A DNA stretch of 64,000 bases from Candidatus Thiodubiliella endoseptemdiera. GTDB lineage: Bacteria; Pseudomonadota; Gammaproteobacteria; PS1; Pseudothioglobaceae. Numbering within the stretch: the first letter of the stretch is position 1; each line of letters opens with the position of its first letter. Position numbers and translations under genes: made by a program. The stretch lies in contig JACCHT010000001.1 in NCBI GenBank assembly GCA_013416635.1, positions 434,001 to 498,000 of the forward strand, written 5' to 3'. Shown here one piece after another: positions 50,747 to 59,663 of this stretch. Under the pieces are notes generated by a model. The model did not search any database. It saw only the letters and a program-made list of their open reading frames with translations, and had not been told where the DNA came from.

Positions 50747-51820
50747 TCAGCCTTTTAATTGACTGCGGATTTGTGCTTCAAGCGTATCTACTAAACTTTC
50801 ATTGCTTACTTTGGAATGCGTGAGTCCGTTGATATACATCAGATTAGGCTCGCCACCTGTGAGTCCAACCGATACCGCTTTCGCTTCTCCTGGTCCGTTT
50901 ACCACGCAACCGATGACGGCTGCGTCGATTGGTTCGTTGATGTCTTCTAAACGGGCTTCTAATTCATTAACGACTTTAATCACGTCAAATTTTTGACGAG
51001 AACACGATGGGCAGGCGATTAAATTAACACCTTTTTGTCGCAATCCCAATGATTTTAGAATGTCAAAGCCAACTTTGATTTCATCCACAGGGTCGGAGGC
51101 CAAGGAAACGCGAATGGTATCGCCAATGCCTTCTGCAAGTAACAAGCCCAAGCCCACCGACGACTTCACCGAGCCTGATCGGAATGAACCTGCTTCGGTA
51201 ATACCAAGGTGTAAAGGATTGTCAATTTGTGTTGCCAGTTGTTTGTAGGCAAATACTGTCATAAACACTTCAGAGGCTTTGAGTGAAATTTTATAATTAT
51301 CAAAACTCAATCTATCCAAAATATCAATATGTCTGAACGCAGATTCCACCATAGCTTCGGGCGTGGGTTCAGTGTATTTCTTTTGCAGGTCTTTTTCTAA
51401 TGAGCCTGCATTGACACCGATACGAATGGGAATGTTATGATCCAGAGCGGATGCCACTACTTCTCGAACTCTGTCTTCGCGTCCGATATTGCCTGGATTA
51501 ATACGCAGACAATCTGCTCCATATTCTGCCACTTTAAGAGCAATTTTATAATCAAAATGAATGTCGGCAATCAAAGGGACGCTGGTTTTTTGCTTGATGA
51601 TTTTAAAAGCTTCTGCCGCTGCCATCGTCGGTACAGAAACACGCACTAAATCTGCACCTGAATTTTGCAGTTCTTTGATTTGTGCAACTGTTGCTGAAAT
51701 ATCATTGGTATTGGTGTTTGTCATGCTTTGCACGGCAATCGGTGCATCGCCACCAATAGCCACATCACCAACAAAAATTTTCTTGGATTTTCTTCTGGTG
51801 ATTGTATGTACTGGCTTCAT
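50747..51820 (-). CDS. ispG: 4-hydroxy-3-methylbut-2-en-1-yl diphosphate synthase IspG (GcpE)
   Basis: Protein of 357 residues of the MEP pathway, an iron-sulfur enzyme converting MEcPP to [37 protein letters not shown] and LRINPGNIG form the TIM-barrel part. The cluster cysteines are in [10 protein letters not shown] and GCVVNGPGE. The frame is intact. It follows a small RodZ-position gene and rlmN on the same strand, matching the common rlmN-rodZ-ispG order. Confidence 0.96.
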   Translation of the reverse strand: MKPVHTITRRKSKKIFVGDVAIGGDAPIAVQSMTNTNTNDISATVAQIKELQNSGADLVRVSVPTMAAAEAFKIIKQKTSVPLIADIHFDYKIALKVAEYGADCLRINPGNIGREDRVREVVASALDHNIPIRIGVNAGSLEKDLQKKYTEPTPEAMVESAFRHIDILDRLSFDNYKISLKASEVFMTVFAYKQLATQIDNPLHLGITEAGSFRSGSVKSSVGLGLLLAEGIGDTIRVSLASDPVDEIKVGFDILKSLGLRQKGVNLIACPSCSRQKFDVIKVVNELEARLEDINEPIDAAVIGCVVNGPGEAKAVSVGLTGGEPNLMYINGLTHSKVSNESLVDTLEAQIRSQLKG

Positions 51821-51822
51821 TA

Positions 51823-52110
51823 TTAAATTACTTCATCTAAATTTTCTAAAATATCAGATTTTTTAGGCTGAATCTGAGTGTCGTTAGTTTTAACTTTAAC
51901 GGGGGTAATAACCACTTTAGTCTTTTTGTTTTCCGCTTCTTTAATCACAATCAGATTGGGCTGTGACCTTTCTGGCGTTTGACTATTACTAGAAAAAAAA
52001 TAAAAAATAATGATAATAAGTATTAATATTGTAATTCCCAACTTAATTTTACTTTTATTGTTTTTTGTTCTTTGTTTAGAATGGTGTTCAATCCCTTCCA
52101 TATTTATCAT
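51823..52110 (-). CDS. Small single-pass membrane protein in the RodZ position
   Basis: Protein of 95 residues. A basic N-terminus ([13 protein letters not shown]) leads into one transmembrane helix (about residues 24-43, rich in Ile) and a lysine-rich outer tail. It lies between rlmN and ispG, where many gammaproteobacteria encode the cytoskeletal adaptor RodZ, but there is no N-terminal HTH domain. It may be a reduced RodZ or an unrelated protein. The start overlaps rlmN by 4 bases. Confidence 0.6.
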   Translation of the reverse strand: MINMEGIEHHSKQRTKNNKSKIKLGITILILIIIIFYFFSSNSQTPERSQPNLIVIKEAENKKTKVVITPVKVKTNDTQIQPKKSDILENLDEVI

Positions 52111-53180
52111 ATTGTTACCTTTATGCGTTTAGTTTTATCAATAATTTTTCCTGCCAATTGCCCACAAGCTGCATCCACCTCTTCGCCACGCGTTCTTCGT
52201 GTAGTGGTACGAATACCATTATCAAATAAAACATCTTGAAATGAGGCAATTGTAACCTTTTTTGAGGTGATATATTGAGTTTTTGGGAAGGGGTTAAAAG
52301 GGATTAAATTCACTTTTGCTGACATCCCTTTAAGTAGAGTCACTAATTTTTTGGCCTGTGCAACGCTATCATTCACCCCATTCAACATCACATATTCAAA
52401 TAAAATATGGCGTTCTTGCGTGCCTGCGTTTAGATATACTTTACAGGCTGATAGTAATTCTTGAATTGGGTATTTTTGATTAATCGGCACCAATTCATTA
52501 CGCAAAGTATCATCTGGTGCATGCAAAGATACTGCCAAACTTACAGGTACTCGCTCTGCCATTCGCAACAATGCAGGAACTACGCCCGAAGTTGATATCG
52601 TCACTTTGCGTCTAGACAAACCAAATGCTAAATCATCCAACAACAAATCACAGGCAGGATAAACCGCTTTTTCATTCAACAACGGCTCACCCATTCCCAT
52701 AAATACCACATTGGAAATACGCTTGTCTTTGTCTTTCAAATAATGATTGGCCAACATCACTTGTCCGATAATTTCTGCAGTGCTGAGATTGCGATTAAAA
52801 CCCTGCATTCCTGTTGAGCAAAAAGTACATGCCAAAGAACAACCCACTTGTGAAGAAATACACAGTGTACCTCTGTCATCAGAAGGAATATACACAGTTT
52901 CAATAAAATTATCTGCACCCGTATCAATTACCCACTTAATCACACCATCGAGGGCGTGGTCTTGCTTTGCCACTTTGGGCAATTCAACGCAAGTGGTATC
53001 TTTCAGCTGTTGTCTGAGCTTTTTACTAAGGTTGAGCATCTTATCAAAATCAAACTCATGATATTTATAAATCCACTGCATCAATTGTTTGACACGATAG
53101 GGTTTTTCGCCTAATGTTGCAAACAACTCGGTGAGTGCTTGTTGATTTAACCCGAATAGGTTTTGCTTGTCTTTTGTCAT
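52107..53180 (-). CDS. rlmN: 23S rRNA/tRNA adenine-C2 methyltransferase RlmN
   Basis: Radical SAM enzyme of 357 residues that methylates A2503 of 23S rRNA and A37 of some tRNAs. The cluster motif CSLACTFCSTG lies at about 114-124, the GMGEPLLN motif follows, and the C-terminal cysteine loop EEVDAACGQLAGK holds the methylated Cys. The frame is intact. It is the first gene of rlmN-(small protein)-ispG. Confidence 0.96.
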   Translation of the reverse strand: MTKDKQNLFGLNQQALTELFATLGEKPYRVKQLMQWIYKYHEFDFDKMLNLSKKLRQQLKDTTCVELPKVAKQDHALDGVIKWVIDTGADNFIETVYIPSDDRGTLCISSQVGCSLACTFCSTGMQGFNRNLSTAEIIGQVMLANHYLKDKDKRISNVVFMGMGEPLLNEKAVYPACDLLLDDLAFGLSRRKVTISTSGVVPALLRMAERVPVSLAVSLHAPDDTLRNELVPINQKYPIQELLSACKVYLNAGTQERHILFEYVMLNGVNDSVAQAKKLVTLLKGMSAKVNLIPFNPFPKTQYITSKKVTIASFQDVLFDNGIRTTTRRTRGEEVDAACGQLAGKIIDKTKRIKVTI

Positions 53181-53182
53181 AA

Positions 53183-53214
53183 CGAAAAAAAAGCACTCTA
53201 GAGAGTGCTTTTCT
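53183..53214 (-). terminator. Terminator downstream of the HU gene
   Basis: AAGCACTCT-AG-AGAGTGCTT is a perfect 9-bp stem followed on the minus strand by eight T residues. It separates the HU gene from the rlmN start. Confidence 0.9.
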
Positions 53215-53231
53215 TCACAAAACAGTTAAGA

Positions 53232-53507
53232 TTAACCGTTTACAGATTCTTTAAGTGCCTTACCAGCCTTAAATGCAGCAACTTTAGATGCCTTGATTTG
53301 AATCGTAGCACCTGTTTGTGGGTTGCGACCAGTGCGCGCAGCGCGGTCTCTAACAACAAAAGAACCAAAGCCAGTTAGTTGAACGCCGTCGCCTTTAGAC
53401 ATTGCACTAGTGATAGCGTCAGTTGTAGCATTCAATGCACGGCCTGCATCTGCTTTAGAAAGATTTGCTGCTGATGCAATTGCATCAATTAATTCTGATT
53501 TATTCAT
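53232..53507 (-). CDS. DNA-binding protein HU
   Basis: Histone-like protein of 91 residues. [27 protein letters not shown] is the helical dimer part; [20 protein letters not shown] is the beta-arm with the DNA-kinking RNPx[17 protein letters not shown] closes the body. The start at 53507 is chosen for its AAGGAG ribosome site 11 bases upstream; the frame extends further but without similarity. Whether it is HU-alpha or HU-beta cannot be told. Confidence 0.95.
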   Translation of the reverse strand: MNKSELIDAIASAANLSKADAGRALNATTDAITSAMSKGDGVQLTGFGSFVVRDRAARTGRNPQTGATIQIKASKVAAFKAGKALKESVNG

Positions 53508-53675
53508 TTTTTCATTCTCCTTGAAAGTTTTAATTTTATTTAAAAGTACTAAAAGTTTTACTTGTTTGGAGATGAAAACACTATATTGTCGTTCAGCATC
53601 TCTGCATTTAGTGGGGTCAATTATAAACAGAAATACACCTGTGTCAACGCTTTTTTTTAATAAAAAATGCAATCA

Positions 53676-54155
53676 TCACTTCAAACTCTCTTTTAAAGTC
53701 CTTTGCTTGTCTCTTTTCCAGTCTTTTTCTTTGATGTCTTGGCGCTTATCATGCTCTTTTTTTCCCTTAGCAACACCGATTTCAAGCTTTACCTTGCCTC
53801 GCACCCAATAAAGTTTGAGTGGCACGACAGTTGCACCTTTCTGATTTATTTTTTCCTTAATCCTGTTGATTTCTAAACGATTTAACAGCAACTTACGCGT
53901 CCTAATCGGGTCTGCATTGACATGAGTGGAGGCTGTATTGAGTGGTGAAATATGACTACCGAATAAGAACATTTCGTTATTTTTTAAAATAACATAACTT
54001 TCTTTGATTTGTACTTTGTTATCACGCAGGCTTTTTACCTCCCAACCTTCCAAAGAAAGTCCGGCTTCAAGGCTTTGTTCTATAAAATAGTCGTGTCGTG
54101 CTTTTTTATTCACGGCAATTGTATTTGAGTTTGTTTTTTTGTTTTTCTTAGCCAT
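53676..54155 (-). CDS. smpB: SsrA-binding protein SmpB
   Basis: Protein of 159 residues that delivers tmRNA to stalled ribosomes. [52 protein letters not shown] and RTRKLLLNR are the conserved OB-fold segments, followed by a long basic tail ([21 protein letters not shown]). No tmRNA gene is seen nearby. It is divergent from ratA with a 14-bp gap. Confidence 0.95.
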   Translation of the reverse strand: MAKKNKKTNSNTIAVNKKARHDYFIEQSLEAGLSLEGWEVKSLRDNKVQIKESYVILKNNEMFLFGSHISPLNTASTHVNADPIRTRKLLLNRLEINRIKEKINQKGATVVPLKLYWVRGKVKLEIGVAKGKKEHDKRQDIKEKDWKRDKQRTLKESLK

Positions 54156-54169
54156 TTTTCTTAATCGTT

Positions 54170-54601
54170 ATGCATCAAATCTATAAAAGTGCCATTGTCC
54201 CCTATTCGTGCAATCAAATGTATCAACTGGTGAATCAAATCAATGACTATCCCGAATTCCTTAATTGGTGTTCGTCTGCGAGTATTTTAAATCAAACTGA
54301 GCGTGAAATTACCGCTTCGGTAAGCATTAATAAAAGTGCTTTTAATCAAACTTTTACCACTATAAATACTTTAACCTCTGACGCACGCATTGATATGCAA
54401 CTCAAAGATGGACCTTTTAAGCAATTACAAGGGGCTTGGATTTTTACTGCGTTGAGTGATAGCGCTTGTAAAATTAGTCTTGAATTAGAATTTAGTTTCG
54501 CTTCTCGGTTGGTGGATATTGCTATTGCCCCGATTTTCACTGCCATTTCCAATGCACAACTTGATGCTTTTGTTGAAAGAGCAAAAAATATTTATGGGTA
54601 G
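54170..54601 (+). CDS. ratA: RatA/YfjG-family START-domain protein
   Basis: Protein of 143 residues beginning MHQIYKSAIVPYSCNQMYQLVNQINDYPEFLNWC, with DGPFKQLQGAWIFTAL and LELEFSFASRL. This is the polyketide-cyclase/START-like family of RatA (ribosome association, 50S binding) and mitochondrial COQ10. The smpB-ratA divergent arrangement is typical. The frame is intact. Confidence 0.92.
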   Translation: MHQIYKSAIVPYSCNQMYQLVNQINDYPEFLNWCSSASILNQTEREITASVSINKSAFNQTFTTINTLTSDARIDMQLKDGPFKQLQGAWIFTALSDSACKISLELEFSFASRLVDIAIAPIFTAISNAQLDAFVERAKNIYG

Positions 54602-55124
54602 TATCGTCCTTTTTAATAAGCCATTTGGGGTTTTGTGTCAATTCAGTGGTGATTCTAAAAATCTATCTACCTACATCAATGAAAAAGGATTTTACCCGGC
54701 AGGCCGCTTAGACAAAGATTCAGAAGGTCTGTTACTACTTACAGATGATGGAAAATTACAGCACCAAATCTCACACCCGAAATTTGACAAAGAAAAAACC
54801 TACCTTGTACAGGTTGATGGCAAAGTCACCGATGATGCTATTGAGCAATTATGCCAAGGAATAATACTCAAGGATGGACTCACCAAACCTGCCAAGGCAA
54901 AAATCGTTAAACAGCCTGATTGGCTATGGAATAGAGTACCACCAATTCGTATGCGGAAAAATATCCCCACTGCATGGATTGAGCTTAAAATTACTGAAGG
55001 AAAAAATCGTCAAGTGCGTCGTATGACTGCTGCTGTCGGTTTTCCAACACTGAGGCTGATTCGCACACAAATCGGTGATTGGCAATTGGGTAATATTCAA
55101 TTGGGCAAATATGAACGCCTTTGA
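54594..55124 (+). CDS. rluE: rRNA large-subunit pseudouridine synthase, RsuA/RluE type
   Basis: Protein of 176 residues starting MGSIVLFNKPFGVLCQF at an ATG overlapping the ratA stop by 8 bases. The catalytic Asp lies in AGRLDKDSEGLLLLTDDG. KTYLVQVDG, ITEGKNRQVRRM and LRLIRTQIGDWQL follow. There is no S4 domain, matching RluE (target U2457 of 23S rRNA). RluB/RluF are larger. Confidence 0.88.
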   Translation: MGSIVLFNKPFGVLCQFSGDSKNLSTYINEKGFYPAGRLDKDSEGLLLLTDDGKLQHQISHPKFDKEKTYLVQVDGKVTDDAIEQLCQGIILKDGLTKPAKAKIVKQPDWLWNRVPPIRMRKNIPTAWIELKITEGKNRQVRRMTAAVGFPTLRLIRTQIGDWQLGNIQLGKYERL

Positions 55125-55896
55125 ATTAGCGCATTGTGCTTTGATGAGTGAGCGTATTGATGAAAAAATCAAACTCACACAGCAACTACAAACACTTTGC
55201 AATAATCATCAATTAGATTATGCGGCTACTCCAATTCAAAAAACTGAAAATCCAGGTAGGCCTGACAAACCTAAATTAGTCAGATTTGGTGCTGTGCCGC
55301 AACGCAATAAATCAGATTTAGGCTTTATCAATACCATTCACGCAATTTGCCATATAGAATTTAATGCGATTAATTTGGCTTTGGATGCTGTTTATCGCTT
55401 TCAGATGATGCCTGAACAATTTTACCAAGATTGGATTCAGGTGGCCTTTGAAGAGTCTCAACACTTCACTTTGCTGAATAATTACCTAATTGAGTTGGGC
55501 TATCAATACGGTGATTTTGACGGACATAATGGCTTATGGAAAATGACGGCGGATACCGATTATGATGTATTGGCACGAATGGCGTTAGTGCCGAGAGTGC
55601 TAGAAGCCCGAGGCTTGGATGCAACGCCAAAAATTCAAGCGCGCTTTAAACAATCAAACTTCGCCCACATGGTTAACATCTTAGATATTATTTTTAAAGA
55701 TGAAATCGGTCATGTCAAAATCGGCAACAAATGGTTTCATTACCTATGCCAACAAAGAAAAATTGAGCCATTGCGAACTTTCGATAAATTAGTAAAAAAA
55801 CACATCGGTTCTGAACTGCGTGGTCCATTCAATATTGAAGCCAGAAAACTTGCTGATTTTTCCCAACAAGAGCTTGACTATTTACAACGCATTTAA
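55111..55896 (+). CDS. DUF455 ferritin-like protein
   Basis: Protein of 261 residues starting MNAFELAHCALMSERIDEKI. Diiron-type residues occur in ICHIEFNAINLALDAVY, AFEESQHFTLL and DEIGHVKIGNKWF, spaced as in ferritin-like four-helix bundles. The DUF455 family has no settled biochemical role, although some members are linked to tRNA hydroxylation-like chemistry. It overlaps rluE by 14 bases and ends inside the convergent hydrolase gene. Confidence 0.85.
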   Translation: MNAFELAHCALMSERIDEKIKLTQQLQTLCNNHQLDYAATPIQKTENPGRPDKPKLVRFGAVPQRNKSDLGFINTIHAICHIEFNAINLALDAVYRFQMMPEQFYQDWIQVAFEESQHFTLLNNYLIELGYQYGDFDGHNGLWKMTADTDYDVLARMALVPRVLEARGLDATPKIQARFKQSNFAHMVNILDIIFKDEIGHVKIGNKWFHYLCQQRKIEPLRTFDKLVKKHIGSELRGPFNIEARKLADFSQQELDYLQRI

Positions 55897-56759
55897 CCAA
55901 ATTGCCACTTTATCCGTTAGGCGTTTAACAGCTCCTTCGCTCTTGTAATAATGATCTGCGTTTTCAATAATAACTTGTGCTGATTTTTTATTACCTGCTT
56001 GCTTGATTAGCCCATCTCTATACTTAGCCATTTTTCTCACTCCTGCAAAATCTTGCTCGGCAAAAATATCTAAAATCGGTACTGTCATTTTATACAATGG
56101 AAAACCATTCACCAATTTTTGCTTATAATCTGTTGCACCCATACCAATGCCAACAAAGCCTTTAAATTTATTATCACTATATTTTTCAATATAACCCATT
56201 GCCATATGTGCACCACAACCATGAGCAATCAGCACGATATTGGTAATGCCTTTTTCCTTGTAAAAGTCCAATGCTGCATCAATGCGTTCATACGAGTAAG
56301 GAAAAATAGGTACATAATCATAGTATTTGGCTTCTTTACCTAACACAGGCATTTGCACTGACAGTGTGTGCCAGCCTTTTTCCGTTAACCCTGTGCGTAA
56401 TGGTTTGATGGTATCGTCCCAATTTGCATGTTGTCCGCGATTGTGCAAAATAATAACACCGCCTTTTGGCTTGTCTGTTTCACTTTCCATATAAATTGTA
56501 AAAACTTTTCTACCTCTTTTAACGGTAAATATTCCACATCGCCATCCATTACCGCTTCTTCTATCTGACTAATTACGCGTCTTTCTCTGGCAAAATCAGG
56601 CTCACTATTACTAAATTTGTTGAAGTTAGTGCGTAATTGGTTTGGATTAAAATCGCCAAACATTGGTAGTTCTGGTAATTTTGGCATATTTGGCATTGGA
56701 AAAAATGCGATAGTATTTTGTGCCAATAGAAAACCCAATATTATTGTTATTTTTTTCAT
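55882..56759 (-). CDS. DUF3530-like alpha/beta hydrolase, exported, single frameshift
   Basis: An N-terminal signal peptide (MKKITIILGFLLAQNTIAFF) is followed by a proline-rich stretch and then, in a second frame, an alpha/beta-hydrolase core (GGVIILHNRGQHANWDD, HTLSVQMPVLG, IVLIAHGCGAHMA, DADHYY-like ENADHYY). The frames meet near 56490, where one T in a run restores FTIYMESETDKP. The nucleophile elbow reads GCG, without the usual Ser, as in many DUF3530 members. Activity is unknown. It is followed upstream by a Sel1-repeat gene. Confidence 0.72.
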
Positions 56760-56760
56760 T

Positions 56761-57267
56761 TTATTTCTCCTTTAATTCATCCAACGCGGTTTGCGCTTGA
56801 GGATGATTATTTTGACTCGCTTGTTGAAACCAATAATGCGCTTGTTTGCGTTTATTTTGTTCTAAAAATAACGAGGCTAAATTAAACTGTGCATATTCAT
56901 CATTCTGTTTTGCTGCTGTTAACCACCATTGCTCTGCTTGTTTTACTTTGCCTTGTCGATAATACAACATTGCCAATTCACTTTGAGCATACGACAACCC
57001 TTGTTTAGCGGCTTTCTCAAACCACACAAATGCTTTTTTTTCATTTTTCTCTGCACCCAGTCCATGTAAATAACTCAATCCAATGTTATTTTGAGCGGCA
57101 ATATGCCCTGCCTCAGCAGCACGCATCATCCATCTAAACGCCTCGTCATTGCGTTTTCTTTGAGAATAATCATAGCCAATTCGATACCACGAATCTGCAC
57201 GCGCACCAGCAACCACTGGTACTGTATGCAGAAATAACAAAATGAAAAAAAAGGGTGCCAACAGCAC
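56761..57267 (-). CDS. Exported Sel1/TPR-repeat protein
   Basis: Protein of about 168 residues with a signal peptide (LLAPFFFILLFLHTVPVVAGARA) and four to five Sel1-type repeats (DEAFRWMMRAAEAGHIAAQNN, KKAFVWFEKAAKQGLSYAQSE, KQAEQWWLTAAKQNDEYAQFN). A GTG start at 57267 with AAGGAG upstream is preferred; the ATG at 57294 gives a longer, less signal-like N-terminus. Sel1 proteins mediate protein-protein contacts. A strong hairpin overlaps the start region. Confidence 0.78.
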   Translation of the reverse strand: MLLAPFFFILLFLHTVPVVAGARADSWYRIGYDYSQRKRNDEAFRWMMRAAEAGHIAAQNNIGLSYLHGLGAEKNEKKAFVWFEKAAKQGLSYAQSELAMLYYRQGKVKQAEQWWLTAAKQNDEYAQFNLASLFLEQNKRKQAHYWFQQASQNNHPQAQTALDELKEK

Positions 57268-57271
57268 CCTT
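57251..57271 (-). terminator. Hairpin over the Sel1 gene start (terminator-like)
   Basis: AAGGGTGC-CAACA-GCACCCTT forms an 8-bp stem with a T8 tract on the minus strand, 27 bp after the rhodanese stop. It is a good terminator for that gene, but it covers the likely GTG start of the Sel1 gene. Confidence 0.75.
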
Positions 57272-57297
57272 TTCTCCTTAAATAAGACAATCAAAAG

Positions 57298-57948
57298 TTA
57301 CTTCCCAACAGTGCTAAGACCTAATGAGTGCCATGCATTCATACCTCCACGGTAGTACTTAAGCTTGCTATCAGGATAACCTAAAGAAAGCAACGCTCTG
57401 ATTGCTGCAGGTGATTGACCACACCACAAACCATTACAGAACAAATACAAAGTCTTAGCTTTAGTAAAGTTAAAGACACCATCTTGCTCAGTAACACCAA
57501 ACTTGCTAGTTAAGATTTCAATAACTGCATCTGGGTCTTTAGCAACAGCTTTAGAATTTAACTTTTTGAAAGAAATATTCACCGAACCTTTAATTGTTCC
57601 ACCTTTCTTAGCTGTGGTCCAAATAGGAGTTCTAGCATCAATAACCATCGCATTAGCGCCATTCGCAATATCGCGAAGTGCGTGAATAATATCCAATTCA
57701 GTTACAGTATCAACAGCTGCAGGGGCAAACGGATGCTGCGGCTGAATACAGAATGGTGGACAAGGACGCGAAGTCTTTGCAAACGCTGGGTGAATAGTAT
57801 TCTTGCCATCTTGATTACGAGTAATACCCGCAACTTCCATAACACCTTTAACGATACCAACTGGCTTGCCACCTTTGGCGTTGCCTGTGGTATTACAAGC
57901 AGTTAAAAATAAAGCAGTCAGTGCAATAAATAATAATTTAATTTTCAT
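57298..57948 (-). CDS. Rhodanese-domain lipoprotein
   Basis: Protein of 216 residues with a lipoprotein signal (LFIALTALFLTAC, lipobox LTAC) and a C-terminal rhodanese domain (MVIDARTPIWTTAKKGGTIKGS, FCNGLWCGQSPAAIRALLSLGYP, KYYRGGMNAWHSLGL). The catalytic Cys is in LFCNGLWCGQ, a longer loop than in classic rhodaneses. In a sulfur oxidiser it may handle sulfane sulfur outside the cytoplasm (inference). The conserved PCPPFCIQP segment may form a disulfide. It is a near copy of the gene at 58144-58787. Confidence 0.85.
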   Translation of the reverse strand: MKIKLLFIALTALFLTACNTTGNAKGGKPVGIVKGVMEVAGITRNQDGKNTIHPAFAKTSRPCPPFCIQPQHPFAPAAVDTVTELDIIHALRDIANGANAMVIDARTPIWTTAKKGGTIKGSVNISFKKLNSKAVAKDPDAVIEILTSKFGVTEQDGVFNFTKAKTLYLFCNGLWCGQSPAAIRALLSLGYPDSKLKYYRGGMNAWHSLGLSTVGK

Positions 57949-57960
57949 AATAATCTCCTA

Positions 57961-58121
57961 GAGACCTTTGCATAAATATGAATAATCATCAAAACGCCAT
58001 CTTTCATCAAATTACAAACTTTTTAAAAACACCCTTAGCCCTGCTAGGAGTGGATTTAAAAAATTTCCAATTTAATAAAATCTGTCATTTTGCTAATCAT
58101 CCCTATTTATGCAAAGGTCTC
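57961..58121 (-). mobile_element. MITE copy 11 (161 bp, orientation B), between the rhodanese paralogs
   Basis: Full-length copy with perfect target duplication TCCTA (57956-57960 and 58122-58126). The duplicated bases are part of the Shine-Dalgarno sequence (TAGGAG on the minus strand) of the downstream lipoprotein gene, which is therefore preserved. Confidence 0.95.
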
Positions 58122-58143
58122 TCCTAATTTAATAATTGTGGGG

Positions 58144-58787
58144 TTATTTGCCAACAGTACTAAGACCAAGTGAATGCCATGCATTCATACCTGAACGGTA
58201 GTACTTAAGTTTATTTTCTGGATAACCTAAAGAAAGTAATGCTCTAATCGCTGCAGGTGATTGACCACACCACAAACCATTACAGAACAAATACAAAGTC
58301 TTAGCTTTAGTAAAGTTAAAGATGCCATCTTGCTCAGTAACACCAAACTTGCTAGTTAAGATTTCAATAACTGCATCTGGATCTTTAGCAATAGCTTTAG
58401 AGTTTAACTTTTTGAAAGAAATATTCACCGAACCTTTAATTGTTCCACCTTTCTTAGCTGTGGTCCAAACTGGTGTGCGTGCATCAATCACCATTTTAGA
58501 GTTATCGCCATTCGCAATATCGCGAAGTGCGTGAATAATATCTAACTCAGATACTGTCTCAACTGCTGCAGGTGCAAACGGATTGTTGGTTGAATACAGA
58601 ATGGCGGACAAGGACGCGAAGTCTTTGCAAACGCTGGGTGAATAGTGGCTTTGTTATCTTGATTACGAGAAATACCCGCCACCTCCATAACACCTTTAAC
58701 AATACCTACTGGCTTAGCGGTTACCGCCATTGATGCTAACAATGCTACTGATGCAGCACTTACTACTAATACTTTAAGTTTTTTCAT
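58144..58787 (-). CDS. Secreted rhodanese-domain protein, single frameshift
   Basis: Paralog of the lipoprotein gene, with a cleavable Sec signal (VLVVSAASVALLASMAVTA, then KPVGIVKG) and no lipobox Cys. The mature part is almost identical (TIHPAFAKTSRPCPPFCIQP, FCNGLWCGQSPAAIRALL). A frame change near 58590 separates CIQP from NNPFAPAAVETVSELD. It lies upstream of its paralog on the same strand, with MITE copy 11 between them. A recent tandem duplication, probably with gene conversion in the middle, is likely. Confidence 0.82.
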
Positions 58788-58810
58788 TTTATTTTTCCTT
58801 TTATTTTATA

Positions 58811-58832
58811 AAAAATGACTCTTTTTGAGTCT
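58811..58832 (-). terminator. Terminator downstream of the small acidic exported protein gene
   Basis: GACTC-AAAAA-GAGTC followed by ATTTTTT on the minus strand, between the small gene ending at 58879 and the rhodanese paralog. Confidence 0.65.
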
Positions 58833-58878
58833 TTATTTAATAACTCCCCCATAATGCAGAGTTACAAATTCTTTGTTG

Positions 58879-59115
58879 TTAATCGCAACTAGGCTCTTCT
58901 TCTAAATTATGCTGTGCAAAATAATCAACCACACAAACCTCGCGCTGGTCTTCATCATCAATATCTTCACAACGCGACTTGCCCCCATCTCTCACTGCTT
59001 GCATTTGTTCTTCAGTTGCATCATCGCCCAATACAGCAACACCATCCTGTTCATCAGCCAATACATTAAAATTTAATGCAGCTACCAATCCAAATAATAA
59101 TACCAATTTTTTCAT
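58879..59115 (-). CDS. Small acidic exported protein with four cysteines
   Basis: Protein of 78 residues, not recognised. A signal peptide (MKKLVLLFGLVAALNFNVLA) is followed by a very acidic mature part (DEQDGVAVLGDDATEEQ) with cysteines in RCEDIDDEDQREVCVVDYF and at the C-terminus (PSCD). The even cysteine count suggests disulfide bonds in the periplasm. It has a GGAGCAAT-type ribosome site and lies upstream of the rhodanese pair on the same strand. Confidence 0.65.
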   Translation of the reverse strand: MKKLVLLFGLVAALNFNVLADEQDGVAVLGDDATEEQMQAVRDGGKSRCEDIDDEDQREVCVVDYFAQHNLEEEPSCD

Positions 59116-59171
59116 TTATTGCTCCTAGGGCTTTTGTTGAATTAAAGATGTCTATTTATTCACAAAAAGAA

Positions 59172-59222
59172 AGACTTTGCAAGTCTATTTATATTTGGTA
59201 ATATTACAATAAAGTAATATTA
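59172..59222 (-). terminator. Two hairpins after rnhA
   Basis: A perfect 9-bp AT-rich inverted repeat (TAATATTAC / GTAATATTA, 59199-59222) starts 4 bases after the rnhA stop. It is followed on the minus strand by AGACT-TGCAA-AGTCT and a TTCTTTTT tail (59172-59186). Together they probably end the asnB-like/rnhA transcript. Confidence 0.55.
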
Positions 59223-59225
59223 TAA

Positions 59226-59663
59226 TTAACCTATACTATCCATAGCTTGATTCGCCAATAAGTCCGCCATATCATTACCTTCGTCGCCACTATGGCCTTT
59301 TACCCAATGCCAATTTACGGGATACTTTTGATTAAGTCTGTCTAATTTTTGCCATAAATCCACATTTTTTACAGGTCTTTTAGCACTGGTTTTCCAATTC
59401 TTTTTCTTCCAATTAATAATCCACTCGTTAATTCCATTCATTACATACTTAGAATCGGTATATAAATCCACCTTAATTTCGTCGGATTTTAAAGCTTCTA
59501 ATGCCTTAATTGCAGCAGTGAGTTCCATGCGATTGTTGGTGGTGTCTTTTTCAGCACCTTTCAATTTTTTTTCTGTGCCTTTATATCGTAACCACACACC
59601 CCAACCACCAACACCAGGGTTGCCTCGACAGCCACCGTCTGTATAAATGATAATATTATCCAT
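59226..59663 (-). CDS. rnhA: Ribonuclease HI
   Basis: Protein of 145 residues that degrades RNA in RNA-DNA hybrids. [52 protein letters not shown] and [20 protein letters not shown] include the D-E-D-D active site and the handle region. The start at 59663 is preferred over the ATG six bases upstream. It overlaps the end of the upstream amidotransferase gene. The frame is intact. Confidence 0.96.
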   Translation of the reverse strand: MDNIIIYTDGGCRGNPGVGGWGVWLRYKGTEKKLKGAEKDTTNNRMELTAAIKALEALKSDEIKVDLYTDSKYVMNGINEWIINWKKKNWKTSAKRPVKNVDLWQKLDRLNQKYPVNWHWVKGHSGDEGNDMADLLANQAMDSIG

